DNA of 64,000 nucleotides from Sedimenticola sp. (lineage in GTDB: Bacteria > Pseudomonadota > Gammaproteobacteria > Chromatiales > Chromatiaceae): assembly GCA_026985055.1 (NCBI GenBank), contig JALSQZ010000013.1, positions 181,732 to 245,731 on the forward strand, in the 5' to 3' direction. The position numbers and the translations under genes are program-made. Within the stretch, counting starts at the first letter, position 1; each line of letters opens with the position of its first letter. Below the pieces are notes generated by a model. It was not told the origin of the DNA, made no database searches, and saw only the letters and a list, made by a program, of their open reading frames with translations. Positions 17,684 through 27,894 of the stretch are shown in pieces.

Positions 17684-19032
17684 CAAATGAAGTGATTCTT
17701 ATAGTAGAAGACGACCAGCCCCTGCAAAGAGCCCTGCGTGAAACTCTGGTCATGGGTGGTTACCGGGTTCATACCGCCAATGATGGTGAGCAGGCACTGA
17801 AGGTGCTGGAAAGCCATGCGGATATCGGCCTGGTGGTTACTGATATTCAGATGCAGCCCATGGATGGCTATACGCTATTGGCGCAGATTCGTGCCCGTTA
17901 CAGCAATCTTCCCGTCATCGTCATGACCGCTTATGGAACCATAGACAGTGCGGTGAATGCCATACAGCAAGGAGCGGTGGATTATCTGGTAAAGCCGTTG
18001 GAGGCGGATCAACTGCTGTCCATGGTGGAACGTCATGTGATGCCTGCTGAGGCGGATGCAGAGGGAGCCATGGTGGTGGCCGATCCCCTCAGCCGGGAAC
18101 TGGCCCGTCTTGCCAGACGGGTCTCCGGCTGTGATGCAACAGTGATGATTAGCGGAGAATCCGGAACCGGTAAAGAGGTTCTGGCGAGGTACATTCATGG
18201 ACACTCCCGCCGCGCCAGACAGCCTTTTGTTGCCATCAATTGCGCCGCTATCCCGGAAAACATGCTCGAAGCAGTGCTTTTCGGCTATGAAAAAGGCGCC
18301 TTTACCGGGGCGCATCAGTCCTGTCCGGGCAAGTTCGAACAGGCGCAGGGGGGAACCCTGCTCCTGGACGAAATTACCGAAATGGATGCCGGCTTGCAGT
18401 CCAAACTGCTGCGGGTGCTTCAGGAGAAGGAGGTGGAACGATTGGGGGGCAGGCGTGTCATCAAGCTGGATGTAAGGGTGCTGGCCACCAGCAACCGGGA
18501 TCTGGCGCAGGCCGTGGCGGAAGGACATTTCCGTGAGGATCTTTACTACCGTCTGAATGTATTTCCGCTGGAGCTGCCGCCCCTGAGAAACCGTCGGGAA
18601 GACATCTTGCCTCTGGCTCGAAAATTCATCTCCCGCTATCTGGGAGAGGACTCCTACCCCGAGCTTTGTCGTGATGCCATGGGAAAGCTGCAGGCCTATG
18701 ACTGGCCCGGAAATGTCAGGGAACTGGAAAACGTCATTCAGCGCGCCCTGATCCTCAAGCAGGGAACAAGAATCACGGCAGACGACATCCATTTCGAACG
18801 CATGACCGGTCAGTCCAAGAAACAGCCAGACAACATACACGCACAGGAAGGCATCGTACCGCAGAAGCCATTGGGCAACAGCCTGCGGCAACAGGAGGCC
18901 GACATCATCATCAATGCCCTGGAAGAAGGTGGCAGCCGTACCGAAGTGGCCAGAAAACTGGGCATAAGCCCCCGTACCTTGCGCTACAAACTGGCGAAAC
19001 TGCGGGATGCCGGAATATCGGTTCCCGCCTGA
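17680..19032 (+). CDS. fleR: Sigma-54 response regulator FleR
   Basis: Activator of class III flagellar promoters. The 450-residue protein has a receiver domain with Asp55 (LVVTDIQM) as phosphorylation site, an AAA+ domain with Walker A GESGTGKE (from residue 159) and an intact GAFTGA loop (206-211) needed to contact sigma-54, and a Fis-type helix-turn-helix at the end (TEVARKLGISPRTLRYKLAK). Four sigma-54 sites in this window are likely targets. Confidence 0.92.
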   Translation: MTNEVILIVEDDQPLQRALRETLVMGGYRVHTANDGEQALKVLESHADIGLVVTDIQMQPMDGYTLLAQIRARYSNLPVIVMTAYGTIDSAVNAIQQGAVDYLVKPLEADQLLSMVERHVMPAEADAEGAMVVADPLSRELARLARRVSGCDATVMISGESGTGKEVLARYIHGHSRRARQPFVAINCAAIPENMLEAVLFGYEKGAFTGAHQSCPGKFEQAQGGTLLLDEITEMDAGLQSKLLRVLQEKEVERLGGRRVIKLDVRVLATSNRDLAQAVAEGHFREDLYYRLNVFPLELPPLRNRREDILPLARKFISRYLGEDSYPELCRDAMGKLQAYDWPGNVRELENVIQRALILKQGTRITADDIHFERMTGQSKKQPDNIHAQEGIVPQKPLGNSLRQQEADIIINALEEGGSRTEVARKLGISPRTLRYKLAKLRDAGISVPA

Positions 19033-19072
19033 GGAAAATCATGAATAGTGTCCATACAGCAAGGAGATTCCC

Positions 19073-19393
19073 ATGAGTACTGTCGATGTCAATCAACTGT
19101 TGAACCAGATGAAGCAAATGGCCGCCCTGGCGGACAGAAAGCCGGACAACAGCCTGCAAAATCCCGCGGGTCTGGATTTCGGGGAGGTATTGCGTGGCTC
19201 CATCGAAACAGTGAATGAAGTACAGAGCCATGCGTCCGGCATGGCGCAGCAATTTGAACTGGGTGACCCGGCGGTAGACCTGACGGATGTCATGGTGGAG
19301 CTGCAAAAGGCCAGCGTTTCCTTTGAAGCAATGAAGCAGGTAAGGAACAAGTTGCTCAGCGCCTACAAGGACGTAATGAGCATGCAGGTATAG
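19073..19393 (+). CDS. fliE: Flagellar hook-basal body adaptor FliE
   Basis: FliE connects the MS ring to the rod. The 106-residue protein has the conserved C-terminal half with DLTDVMVELQKASVSFEAMK and VRNKLLSAYKDVMSMQV, the usual FliE ending. ATG follows CAAGGAG. It begins the fliEFGHIJ run; repeat copy B separates it from fliF. Confidence 0.94.
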   Translation: MSTVDVNQLLNQMKQMAALADRKPDNSLQNPAGLDFGEVLRGSIETVNEVQSHASGMAQQFELGDPAVDLTDVMVELQKASVSFEAMKQVRNKLLSAYKDVMSMQV

Positions 19394-19397
19394 CGGG

Positions 19398-19425
19398 CTG
19401 TTGAAAAGCGGTGTTTTCAACATCC
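19398..19425. repeat. Interspersed repeat copy B
   Basis: GGCTGTTGAAAA-GCGGTG-TTTTCAACATCC, an 8-bp core stem with family-type ends. It lies between fliE and fliF and may modulate readthrough within the operon. Confidence 0.6.
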
Positions 19426-19455
19426 TCGTGGTGAATACGGAAAGCAGGTGGAATC

Positions 19456-21147
19456 ATGGCATTGGTAAAAACAGACAAGATGCTTGAACAGATGCAGGGA
19501 CTGAGCTCCCTGCCATTGCTGCGTCAGCTTGGACTCATGGTGTTGCTTGCTGCCACAGTAGCAATTGCGGTGGCCGTGGTGCTCTGGTCGCGCACCCCCA
19601 ACTACAGCATTTTGTACGGAAATCTGCCCGCAGCGGAATTGGTGGAGGTGGCGAATGCCCTGGATGCGGCAAACCTTCCCTACAAGATCGAACACGCCAG
19701 CGGATCCATTACCGTTCCGCGCAACAAGATTCATGAAATTCGGATCCGGCTGGCCACCCAGGGACTGCCCAAGAGCAAGGCTGCCGGTTATGAGCTCCTG
19801 GACAAGAAGATGGAATTTGGCACCAGTCGTTTCCTGGAGAATGCCCGCTATCAGCAAGCTCTGGAAGGTGAGTTGGCGCGCACCATCAGCGCCCTGGATG
19901 ATGTACAGCAGGCAAGAGTCCATCTGGCCTTGCCCAAGGAGTCGGTATTTGTCCGCGACCGGGTCAGACCGGAGGCATCGGTGTTGTTGCAGCTGGCGTC
20001 CGGGCAGGATCTGGACAAGGCGCAGGTGGCGGGCATTGTTCATCTGATCGCTTCCAGCATTCCCAAAATGAAACCGGAAGATGTTGCCGTGGTCGATCAG
20101 CAGGGGCATCTTCTGAGTGACAGATCAGATGAGCAGAATCTTGGGCTGAGCACCAGCCAGCTCGAGTACACCCATCAACTGGAAGCGCTCTACGTGCAGC
20201 GTATCAGGGATATTCTCAGCCCCTTCGTAGGAAGTGCGGGAGTGCGCGCCCAGGTTGTGGCTGATCTGGACTTTACCGTTACCGAACAAACGCAGGAGCA
20301 ATATGTTCCGGAGAAAAATCTGGTGCGCAGCGAGGACATTCGGGAAGAGAAAAACACGCTGGCCAATCCCATGGGCGTGCCTGGCGCGCTCACCAATCAA
20401 CCCCCGAGAGGCGGTAGTGTCGCCAATCAGCCTGCGACTACTGGCAAGGAAAACAGTGATACGAATTCCAGACATGTGATTCGGAATTATGAGCTGGACC
20501 GAACCATCACGCATTCCCGTCGTGTTCCGGGGCAGATCCGCAGGCTTTCCGTGGGTGTCGTTGTCGATTACCGGAAGCGTATCCTGGAAGACGGAAAAAT
20601 AGAACAGGTGCCTCTTGGAGAGCAGGAGTTGCAGCATATCACCACCCTGGTCAAGGAAGCCGTGGGGTTTGATGCGCAGCGTAATGACAGCGTCAACGTA
20701 ATCAACACATCTTTTCAGGACATCCAGAAAATCGAGCCGGTGGAACCGCTGCCGATCTGGCAGCAATCCTGGGTCTGGGATTTGGCCAAACCCGTGCTGG
20801 GTGGATTGTTTGTGCTCCTCCTGGTGTTTGGAGTATTGCGTCCGGCGTTGAAGAATCTGTCGGAGGCTGGCCGACTCGTGCACGCCGGGACTGAAGGGGA
20901 AGTGCTTCTTGCGGCCGATGGAGGCGCTGCGGTAGCCGGTTTGCCCACTCCGGAAGGAAGTGATGCCGGGGATGGCATGCCATTGGCGGATGATAAAGTA
21001 GTGATCAGTGACGGCGCCAGACAGGCTGGTGATGAAGGTGTGCAGGATATGCCTGCTCTGGATATCGAAAGTGCCAGAAACATGGTGCAGCAGGATCCGC
21101 GTCGTGTGGCACAAGTGGTAAAGAACTGGGTGGCAGACGATGAGTGA
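19456..21147 (+). CDS. fliF: Flagellar MS-ring protein FliF
   Basis: FliF forms the inner-membrane MS ring. The 563-residue product has a first membrane helix at about 25-44 and a second at about 445-465, flanking the periplasmic ring-building motifs (YSILYGNLPAAELVEVANAL; FGTSRFLENARYQQALEGEL). The C-terminal tail (520-563) ends in the FliG-binding segment ARNMVQQDPRRVAQVVKNWV. It overlaps fliG by 8 bases. Confidence 0.96.
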   Translation: MALVKTDKMLEQMQGLSSLPLLRQLGLMVLLAATVAIAVAVVLWSRTPNYSILYGNLPAAELVEVANALDAANLPYKIEHASGSITVPRNKIHEIRIRLATQGLPKSKAAGYELLDKKMEFGTSRFLENARYQQALEGELARTISALDDVQQARVHLALPKESVFVRDRVRPEASVLLQLASGQDLDKAQVAGIVHLIASSIPKMKPEDVAVVDQQGHLLSDRSDEQNLGLSTSQLEYTHQLEALYVQRIRDILSPFVGSAGVRAQVVADLDFTVTEQTQEQYVPEKNLVRSEDIREEKNTLANPMGVPGALTNQPPRGGSVANQPATTGKENSDTNSRHVIRNYELDRTITHSRRVPGQIRRLSVGVVVDYRKRILEDGKIEQVPLGEQELQHITTLVKEAVGFDAQRNDSVNVINTSFQDIQKIEPVEPLPIWQQSWVWDLAKPVLGGLFVLLLVFGVLRPALKNLSEAGRLVHAGTEGEVLLAADGGAAVAGLPTPEGSDAGDGMPLADDKVVISDGARQAGDEGVQDMPALDIESARNMVQQDPRRVAQVVKNWVADDE

Positions 21148-22153
21148 AGCAGAACAGACGAGCATGGATGGGCTGGAACGGGCGGCGATCTTCATGATGA
21201 GTCTTGGAGAGAAAGAAGCCGCTGCCATCATTCGTCACATGGAGCCGAAAGAGGTGCAGCGGGTAGGCGCGGCCATGGCGGCTCTCTCTCATGTGACTCA
21301 CGAGCAAATCAATGCGGTGCTGGGGAGCTTTGCCCAGGCGGTGGAAAAGGAAACCGCCCTGGGACTGGATTCTGAAGAATATGTTCGCAATACCCTGGTG
21401 GAAGCATTTGGTGTGGAGAAGGCGGTCAGCCTCATCGACCGTATTCTTACCAAGCCGAATTCCAAGGGCATCGAATCGCTGAAATGGCTGGATCCCAGGG
21501 CGATTGCTGAAATTTTCCGCTTCGAGCATCCGCAGATCGTATCCATCGTACTGTCCTATCTGGACAATGATCAGGCCGCGGAAGTATTGAAACATTTTCC
21601 GGAGGAGAGGCGAGCCGATGTGCTGATGCGTATCGCCACCCTGGATGGTGTACAGCCATCTGCTCTTCAGGAACTGGACGACATCCTGGAACGCCAGTAT
21701 GCCGGGAGCTTTTCCCTTACCAGCCCGGCTTCCGGGGGCAAGGAAACGGCAGCCAATATCCTCAATTTCCTCGATGCGGATGCGGAACAGAAGATTACCG
21801 AGGCCATTCAGAAAGTGGATGAAGGCCTGGCGGAGGAAATCCAGAATCTGATGTTCGTATTCAGTAATCTTCTCGATGTGGATGACCGGGGAATTCAGAC
21901 CCTGCTACGGGAGGTGCCATCCGATACCTTGTTGCTTGCCCTCAAAGGGGCGGATGAAGAAGTACAGAACAAGATATTCAAGAACATGTCCAAGCGTGCC
22001 GCGGACATGTTGCGTGACGATCTGGAAGCCAAGGGCCCGGTGCGTCTGAGTGAAGTCGAGGAAGCACAGAAGGCAATTCTTGCCGTGGCCAAGCGTCTGT
22101 CCGATGAAGGCGAGATCGCCCTCGGTGGTTCGGGAGGTGATGAGTTTGTCTGA
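21140..22153 (+). CDS. fliG: Flagellar motor switch protein FliG
   Basis: FliG transmits torque at the C ring. The 337-residue product has the middle-domain EHPQ motif (FRFEHPQIVSIVLSYL) and the C-terminal torque helix LLREVPSDTLLLALKGADEE, with charged residues that contact the stator. Full length. It overlaps fliF and also fliH, so expression is coupled. Confidence 0.96.
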   Translation: MSEAEQTSMDGLERAAIFMMSLGEKEAAAIIRHMEPKEVQRVGAAMAALSHVTHEQINAVLGSFAQAVEKETALGLDSEEYVRNTLVEAFGVEKAVSLIDRILTKPNSKGIESLKWLDPRAIAEIFRFEHPQIVSIVLSYLDNDQAAEVLKHFPEERRADVLMRIATLDGVQPSALQELDDILERQYAGSFSLTSPASGGKETAANILNFLDADAEQKITEAIQKVDEGLAEEIQNLMFVFSNLLDVDDRGIQTLLREVPSDTLLLALKGADEEVQNKIFKNMSKRAADMLRDDLEAKGPVRLSEVEEAQKAILAVAKRLSDEGEIALGGSGGDEFV

Positions 22154-22784
22154 TTCCCCTAGATTTTCTGCCGATACTCCCCGTCCCTGGCAGGCGCCTT
22201 CCCTGGGTGGTGATGCGGAAGAAGGGAAGGATTCATCCGCATCTGTAAGCCTGCCTACCGCGGATCAGATCGAGGCCATGCACAGGGAGGCCAGGGAGGA
22301 AGGTTTCGCCCAGGGCCTGAAGGAAGGACTGGAAGCAGGGCGGCAGCAGCTGGAAGCCCGGTTTGAACAGCTGGATGAAATCATGGACTGCCTTGCCAGG
22401 CCCCTGGCGCAACTGGAAGCGCGAGTCGAGGAAGAATTGCTGCTGCTTTCCCTGGCCATTGCCAAGCAGCTGATCCGCCGGGAACTGAAGGCGGAACCGG
22501 CTCATGTGGTTGGCGTGATACGTACCGCGATAGGGCAACTACCGGTATCCGACAATTCCGTGGTCATCGAGTTGCACCCCGAAGATGCCGCATTGGTGCG
22601 CAGCGTACTCAATCTGGATGATGAAGCCGAATCCAGCTGGCGGGTACGGGAAGTGCCCACCCTGTCAAGGGGTGGCTGCCGAATCGACAATGGCGAATCA
22701 CATATCGATGCGACTGTGGAAACCCGCATCAATCAGCTGGCTGCCAGCCTGTTTGGAGGCGAAAGAGCGGTGGACGGAGAATGA
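22140..22784 (+). CDS. fliH: Flagellar export ATPase regulator FliH
   Basis: FliH tethers and restrains the export ATPase FliI. The 214-residue product has an acidic N-terminus, a helix with GxxxG-like repeats ([20 protein letters not shown], residues about 53-72), and a conserved C-terminal domain (about 100-205). The ATG at 22140 lies 3 bases after GGGAGG and inside the fliG end; the open frame continues to 22050, which I judge to be overlap only. ATGA overlap with fliI. Confidence 0.92.
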   Translation: MSLSDSPRFSADTPRPWQAPSLGGDAEEGKDSSASVSLPTADQIEAMHREAREEGFAQGLKEGLEAGRQQLEARFEQLDEIMDCLARPLAQLEARVEEELLLLSLAIAKQLIRRELKAEPAHVVGVIRTAIGQLPVSDNSVVIELHPEDAALVRSVLNLDDEAESSWRVREVPTLSRGGCRIDNGESHIDATVETRINQLAASLFGGERAVDGE

Positions 22785-24178
22785 GTATCGGGACCAGTCA
22801 ATGCCGAACCGCGCTTTGCTCGCGTCTGGAAGAGAATATGCGCAAACATCGGCAACAGGCATCCCATATTTCCACCATGGTAGTGGAAGGCAGAGTAAAA
22901 CGGGTAGTGGGCCTGACTATCGAAGCCGTCGGTATTCATGCGCCTATTGGCGCCCGCTGTCAGGTACATACGGAAACCACTGTTGTCGAATCCGAAGTAG
23001 TTGGTTTTGCCGGATCCAGTACCTATCTCATGCCGGCGGGCGACAGCCGGGGGCTGATGCCAAACGCTCGCGTGGTCCCGGGTGAGGCTTCCTATGACGC
23101 CCGGGTCGGGGAAGGCCTCCTGGGCAGGGTAGTCGATGCTTCCGGCAACCCGCTGGATGGCAAGGGACGCATCAGCTACAGCAGTCACCGGGCATTGCTG
23201 GGCAGCCCTGTAAACCCGTTGGAACGCTGGCCCATAGATACGCCACTGGATGTGGGAGTGCGTTCCATCAATGCCATGCTTTCCGTCGGCCGAGGCCAGC
23301 GCATTGGCCTTTTTGCCGGCAGTGGCGTGGGCAAGAGCGTGTTGCTGGGAATGATGACGCGCTATACCAATGCGGATGTGGTGGTCGTTGGCTTGATTGG
23401 CGAGCGCGGCAGGGAAGTAAAGGAATTCGTGGAAAACATACTCGGTGAAGAAGGCAGGCAACGGGCGGTAGTTGTAGCCAGTCCCGCGGACAATCCCCCT
23501 TTGTTGCGCATGCATGGCGCCTGGCTGGCGACCTCGATTGCCGAATATTATCGGGATCAGGGAAAGCATGTGTTGCTGCTGATGGATTCTCTCACCCGCT
23601 TTGCCCAGGCCCAGCGGGAAATTGCCCTGGCCATCGGAGAACCGCCGGCCACCAAAGGTTATCCACCATCGGCTTTTGCGCGCCTTCCCCAACTGGTTGA
23701 AAGAGCGGGGAACGGAGGGCAAGGCGGAGGCTCCATAACGGCTTTCTACACGGTGTTGGCCGAAGGGGATGACCAGAATGATCCTGTAGTGGATTCCGCC
23801 AGGGCGATACTCGATGGCCATGTCGTACTTTCGCGCAATCTGGCCGAAGGCGGTCACTATCCGGCCATAGACATAGAAGCTTCGGTCAGCCGGGTGATGA
23901 ACGATATCGTAGGGGAGGAGCATGTGCAGGCCGCCCGACGATTTCGTCAGCTGTATTCCACCTATCACAAGAACCAGGATCTCATCAGTGTTGGAGCCTA
24001 CAAGCCCGGCAGTGATCCCCGGGTGGATGAAGCCATATCCTTTTATCCCAGGCTGGTGCAGTTTCTGCAGCAGGATCGAACGGCTGCCGTGAGTTTTGCG
24101 CAAAGTTACCGGCAGTTGCTGTCGGTTGTGGAGACAGAGGAACCTGGAGACAAGGAAACAACGGAGGCGGCAGCATGA
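22781..24178 (+). CDS. fliI: Flagellum-specific ATPase FliI
   Basis: FliI drives unloading of substrates at the export gate. The 465-residue product is an F1-beta-like ATPase with Walker A GSGVGKS (180-186), the catalytic [10 protein letters not shown] region and [17 protein letters not shown] (Walker B). Length is normal. It overlaps fliH and fliJ by ATGA at both ends. Confidence 0.96.
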   Translation: MSIGTSQCRTALCSRLEENMRKHRQQASHISTMVVEGRVKRVVGLTIEAVGIHAPIGARCQVHTETTVVESEVVGFAGSSTYLMPAGDSRGLMPNARVVPGEASYDARVGEGLLGRVVDASGNPLDGKGRISYSSHRALLGSPVNPLERWPIDTPLDVGVRSINAMLSVGRGQRIGLFAGSGVGKSVLLGMMTRYTNADVVVVGLIGERGREVKEFVENILGEEGRQRAVVVASPADNPPLLRMHGAWLATSIAEYYRDQGKHVLLLMDSLTRFAQAQREIALAIGEPPATKGYPPSAFARLPQLVERAGNGGQGGGSITAFYTVLAEGDDQNDPVVDSARAILDGHVVLSRNLAEGGHYPAIDIEASVSRVMNDIVGEEHVQAARRFRQLYSTYHKNQDLISVGAYKPGSDPRVDEAISFYPRLVQFLQQDRTAAVSFAQSYRQLLSVVETEEPGDKETTEAAA

Positions 24179-24621
24179 AGTCCGGTGCATCCCTGACCAC
24201 CGTCGCTCGCGTAGTGAGAAACAAGGAAAGAGAAATGGCGCGACAAATGAGTGAATGTCGGCTGACAATGGAAAAGGAAGAGCAGCAACTCTCTTTACTC
24301 ATGCAATATCGCGCTCAGTATTTGCAAGGATCTCATGCAGCGGCTGGGGGCGGCATCAGCCCGGCCCAGCTACAGGATTACCGGCTGTTCCTCAGTCGCC
24401 TGGATCAGGCCATCGGGCAGCAGCAACAGCTGGTGGAAGAGAGTCGCAGAAGCTTTTCACAACTGCAGGCGCAGTGGCTGAAGCTGCATGGCGAACACAA
24501 GGCCATGCAGAAAATTATTGTCAAACGTCGGCAGTGCGAGAGGGAAGAGCAGGCGCGTGGAGAACAGAAGGAACTGGATGAGCGGGCAGGCTGGACATTT
24601 CGCCAGCGTGGTCCGCTCTGA
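24175..24621 (+). CDS. fliJ: Flagellar export chaperone FliJ
   Basis: FliJ is a coiled-coil protein that links FliI to FlhA. The 148-residue product is almost wholly charged helix (about 15-135) with no other domain, as usual. It overlaps fliI by ATGA. It ends 59 bases before the end of the convergent REC/GGDEF/EAL gene. Confidence 0.9.
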   Translation: MKSGASLTTVARVVRNKEREMARQMSECRLTMEKEEQQLSLLMQYRAQYLQGSHAAAGGGISPAQLQDYRLFLSRLDQAIGQQQQLVEESRRSFSQLQAQWLKLHGEHKAMQKIIVKRRQCEREEQARGEQKELDERAGWTFRQRGPL

Positions 24622-24680
24622 AGGTCGCCACGCACAGACCTGGATTTAGGTTTTACCGGAACTCTCTCAGAGCCCTGTGC

Positions 24681-27650
24681 TCAGCATACGGCCAGCATCT
24701 TGTCCCGGTTTTCATTCACGAATTGCTGACGAGCCAAAGCGGGAATCTGTTCCGGTTTGACGGGTTTGCTGAACAGATAGCCCTGCACCAGGTCGCATGC
24801 GGTTTCTCTGAGCACTTCCAGTTCCTGTTCCTTTTCCACGCCTTCCGCCACCACCATGTAATTGAGGGCATGGGCAAGATCCACGATGGAGTGCAGCAAT
24901 ATCGCGGAACCCGCATCCTCGAACATGTTGGCGATGAACAGCCGGTCGATTTTCAGGCAATCGATGGGCAATGATTTCAGGGATGACAGGGATGAGTAGC
25001 CGGTTCCGAAGTCATCGATACTGATTCGCACTCCCAGATTGCGCAGATCCTGGAAAATTCCCATGTTGTTGCTGGTGGTTTGTACCACATTCTCGGTAAT
25101 CTCCAGTTCGAGACTGCTGGGAGACAGGCAGGTATCGGCGAGAATACTTTCCACCGTATGCAGCAATGAAGGGTCATTGAAATGCAGCGGAGATATGTTT
25201 ACCGCCATGCGCAGTTCCGGCAAGCCCTGTTCCTTCCAGCTGGCTGCCTGGGAACAGGCGGTTTTAAGCACCCACTCACCAATGGTGCGGATCAGGCCAA
25301 TCTGTTCGGCAAGACTGATGAACTGCCCTGGAGGTATCAGTCCTCTTTCCGGGTGTTGCCAGCGAATCAGCGCCTCCACTCCCATCATCCTTCCACTTTT
25401 CAGGTGTATCTGGGGCTGGTAATGCAGGGTCAACTGATCCAGCTCGATGGCCTGACGCAGATCCTGTTCCATGCGCAGCCGTTCCTCTGCTTCCCGAGTA
25501 TGGTTTTTCTCATAGAAAACGTATCTGTGCTTGCCCTGACTCTTGGCCGCATACATGGCGCTGTCCGCGGCCTTGAGCAGGCTTTGCAGATCGTGGCCGT
25601 CCTCCGGGTATCGGGCGATACCGATGCTGCATCTCGGCCGCAGGGCTCCCGAGGTCAGTTCCACTGGCCGGTTGATGGCTGTCAGACTGCGGCTGGCCAC
25701 TTCCGCGGCGGCATCCTTGTTGACAATCTGGTTCACCAGAATGAAGAATTCATCTCCACTGATACGGGCAATGAAATCAGAATCCCTTACCACGGATTGC
25801 AGACGCCGGGCGACGGCCATGAGCAGCTTGTCACCAACATCATGCCCAAGACTGTCATTGATGTCCTTGAATCCATCCAGATCCAGGCATAACAGGGCAA
25901 ACTTCCCGTTTTCCCTCTGCGCGGATTGTATGGTGTCCGCCATGTGTTCATAGAAAGAGGTGCGGCTCGCCAGTCCGGTGAGTTCATCGGAGTAGGCGAG
26001 TTGATGCATGCGTCTTTCCGTCGCCTGCTTCTGGGTTATGTCCTGCACTGTGCCGAGCAGCACCTGGCTGGAGTTGGGCGCCATGCCCAGTTCCTGATGT
26101 ACCACAATCATCGATTGTTCTTTTGCAGTCAGACGATAGTTGAAGGGCTTTACCCTGTCACCGGCGGTGGTGGCGATAATGGCGCTCCTCAAATAATCAC
26201 GATCTTCGGCATGCACATGAGACAGGTAACGGTCCAGGGAATACTGTTGCTCTTCAGCCGGTAGATTGAGCATTGCCGCCAGGTTTTCCGATATTTCCAG
26301 GCTGTCGCTGCGTGAGTCCCAGCGCCAGTATCCCAGCCCCGCCATGCGCTGCGCGCTGAGAAGTTTTTCCTGATTTTCCTTCAGTTTCTTTGCGTTTTGG
26401 CTGGCGCGCAGTTGAAAACGTATATGCTGCAGAAGCAGGGGATAGTTGACCGGCTTGATGACGAAGCCGGATGCTCCGGCGCCATAGGCTTTTTCCACCG
26501 ATTCATTGTTGTCCAGCCCGGTGACCATGATTATCGGTGTATCCGAAAGAGAAGGAAAGCGGAGCAGGCGGGAACAGACTTCAAAGCCGTCCATGTTTTC
26601 CATTACCGCATCCAGAAGCAGAAGGTCTGGCTGGTAACGCAAGGCCTTGGCTATTGCTTCGGTTCCACCTGCGGCTTCCAGCACATTGTATCCTGCGCTG
26701 AGCAGCACTTCTTTCGTGGTTTGGCGGAAGGCGGAATCGTCGTCCACCAGCAGCAGGGTTTCCCGAAAAGGAGTTTTGACCACAGTAGATGGCTTTTTCC
26801 CGGGATCGGAGTATTCGGCCAGAAGCTTTTGCAGCGCCTGACTTGTTGGCCTGAGGCTGTTGCCCATGTCTTTTGCCAGTTCAACCAGTTGCTCCCAGCG
26901 TTCAGTCTGGGAAAGCTGTTCCAGTAACCGGCACTGCTCGGTCATTTCCTTTGCGCCCAGAGTGGCGCTATGATATTTGAGGTTGTGTGCGAGAAAGCCC
27001 AGTTTTTTGCGGTCCTTGCTTTTCAGCGCATCCCGGATGGCATCCATGTCTTTTGGCGCGGTAGCAAGAAAATGCCCAATGGTTCTGGTAAGGATATTTC
27101 CGCCGGTGTTCTGGTCGAGTTCGCGCAAACGTTCGATGGCAGATTTTTCCAGGATATCTCCGTTGGAGACGAAGCGGGTAATCTGGTTCTGCTCATGAAT
27201 GGGCAGAAGACGGTTGTCCTGCATTTGCAGCCAGTGAGTGAGTGTTCGTTCCAGTTGCTGTTTTTTCAGAGGCTTGCCAAGATAATCGTCCATGCCAGCT
27301 TGCATGCATTCTTTCCGTGTTCTTTCGTCATCGGAAGCGGTGAGGGCAATGATGGGGATGGGGGCAGTGCCGGCATGTTGCTCCATTTCCCGAATTCGGA
27401 TCGTGGCTTCAATGCCATTGGTGCCGGGCATCCGGTAGTCCATGAGGATCAGATCGTAGCGTTTCCGCGAAAAGGCCTTGACTGCCTCTTCTCCGTTTTC
27501 CACGATTTCGACTTCAAAATCCAGGGACTTTAGCAGGAGACTGGCGATCTCCTGGCTGACCTTATTGTCTTCGGCGAGCAGGATCACCGTCCTGCCCGAA
27601 GATGAATCCGTGTTCCTTCCGCTTTTCAGGAGAAGTTTGTTGTCCGTCAT
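24681..27650 (-). CDS. REC-HPT-REC-PAS-GGDEF-EAL phosphorelay and c-di-GMP protein
   Basis: A 989-residue cytoplasmic protein. In order: receiver 1 (21-140, Asp71 in LILMDYRMPG), HPT domain (about 170-265, His222 in LAHNLKYHSATLGA), receiver 2 (298-415, Asp347 in LLLLDAVMENMDG), PAS (about 435-540), GGDEF (551-712; motif is SGDEF, 631-635) and EAL (725-980; EALIRW at 759, IDDFGTGYSS, AEGVE). The EAL catalytic set appears intact, so phosphodiesterase activity is likely. The SGDEF variant may or may not make c-di-GMP. There is no kinase domain, so phosphate must come from a partner. It is convergent with fliJ and divergent from fliK. Confidence 0.88.
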   Translation of the reverse strand: MTDNKLLLKSGRNTDSSSGRTVILLAEDNKVSQEIASLLLKSLDFEVEIVENGEEAVKAFSRKRYDLILMDYRMPGTNGIEATIRIREMEQHAGTAPIPIIALTASDDERTRKECMQAGMDDYLGKPLKKQQLERTLTHWLQMQDNRLLPIHEQNQITRFVSNGDILEKSAIERLRELDQNTGGNILTRTIGHFLATAPKDMDAIRDALKSKDRKKLGFLAHNLKYHSATLGAKEMTEQCRLLEQLSQTERWEQLVELAKDMGNSLRPTSQALQKLLAEYSDPGKKPSTVVKTPFRETLLLVDDDSAFRQTTKEVLLSAGYNVLEAAGGTEAIAKALRYQPDLLLLDAVMENMDGFEVCSRLLRFPSLSDTPIIMVTGLDNNESVEKAYGAGASGFVIKPVNYPLLLQHIRFQLRASQNAKKLKENQEKLLSAQRMAGLGYWRWDSRSDSLEISENLAAMLNLPAEEQQYSLDRYLSHVHAEDRDYLRSAIIATTAGDRVKPFNYRLTAKEQSMIVVHQELGMAPNSSQVLLGTVQDITQKQATERRMHQLAYSDELTGLASRTSFYEHMADTIQSAQRENGKFALLCLDLDGFKDINDSLGHDVGDKLLMAVARRLQSVVRDSDFIARISGDEFFILVNQIVNKDAAAEVASRSLTAINRPVELTSGALRPRCSIGIARYPEDGHDLQSLLKAADSAMYAAKSQGKHRYVFYEKNHTREAEERLRMEQDLRQAIELDQLTLHYQPQIHLKSGRMMGVEALIRWQHPERGLIPPGQFISLAEQIGLIRTIGEWVLKTACSQAASWKEQGLPELRMAVNISPLHFNDPSLLHTVESILADTCLSPSSLELEITENVVQTTSNNMGIFQDLRNLGVRISIDDFGTGYSSLSSLKSLPIDCLKIDRLFIANMFEDAGSAILLHSIVDLAHALNYMVVAEGVEKEQELEVLRETACDLVQGYLFSKPVKPEQIPALARQQFVNENRDKMLAVC

Positions 27651-27756
27651 GGATATCCGCCTGTAATTACCGGGCAGGTTTTCGTCACAAGACCCGTCAC
27701 CGAATGCAATTGCTGTTGTTCAGGGATGTTGTCGGCTGTCTCCCGCGGTTTCTTAA

Positions 27757-27784
27757 GGGATGTTGAAAAAGTCTTTCCCTGGAT
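27757..27784. repeat. Interspersed repeat copy C (half copy)
   Basis: GGGATGTTGAAAAAGTCTTT and the next six bases match the reverse complement of copy A almost base for base. AGGGATGTTG is also found 34 bases earlier (27722-27731). The ATG inside it opens the longest fliK frame. Confidence 0.6.
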
Positions 27785-27894
27785 CCGGGACCGGAAATCA
27801 TGTTTTTCGATTCGTGTGCAAGCAGAAACCCGCAATTGGCATTGATATTGCTCCATGGATGATAAGTACAATTACCGCTTGCGGGGCATGTGGA

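Noticed and set aside
27760..27894. N-terminal extension of fliK from the first ATG
   Set aside because: The ATG belongs to repeat copy C, no ribosome site precedes it, and the translated extension does not look like a FliK N-terminus. Kept as a finding on uncertainty only.
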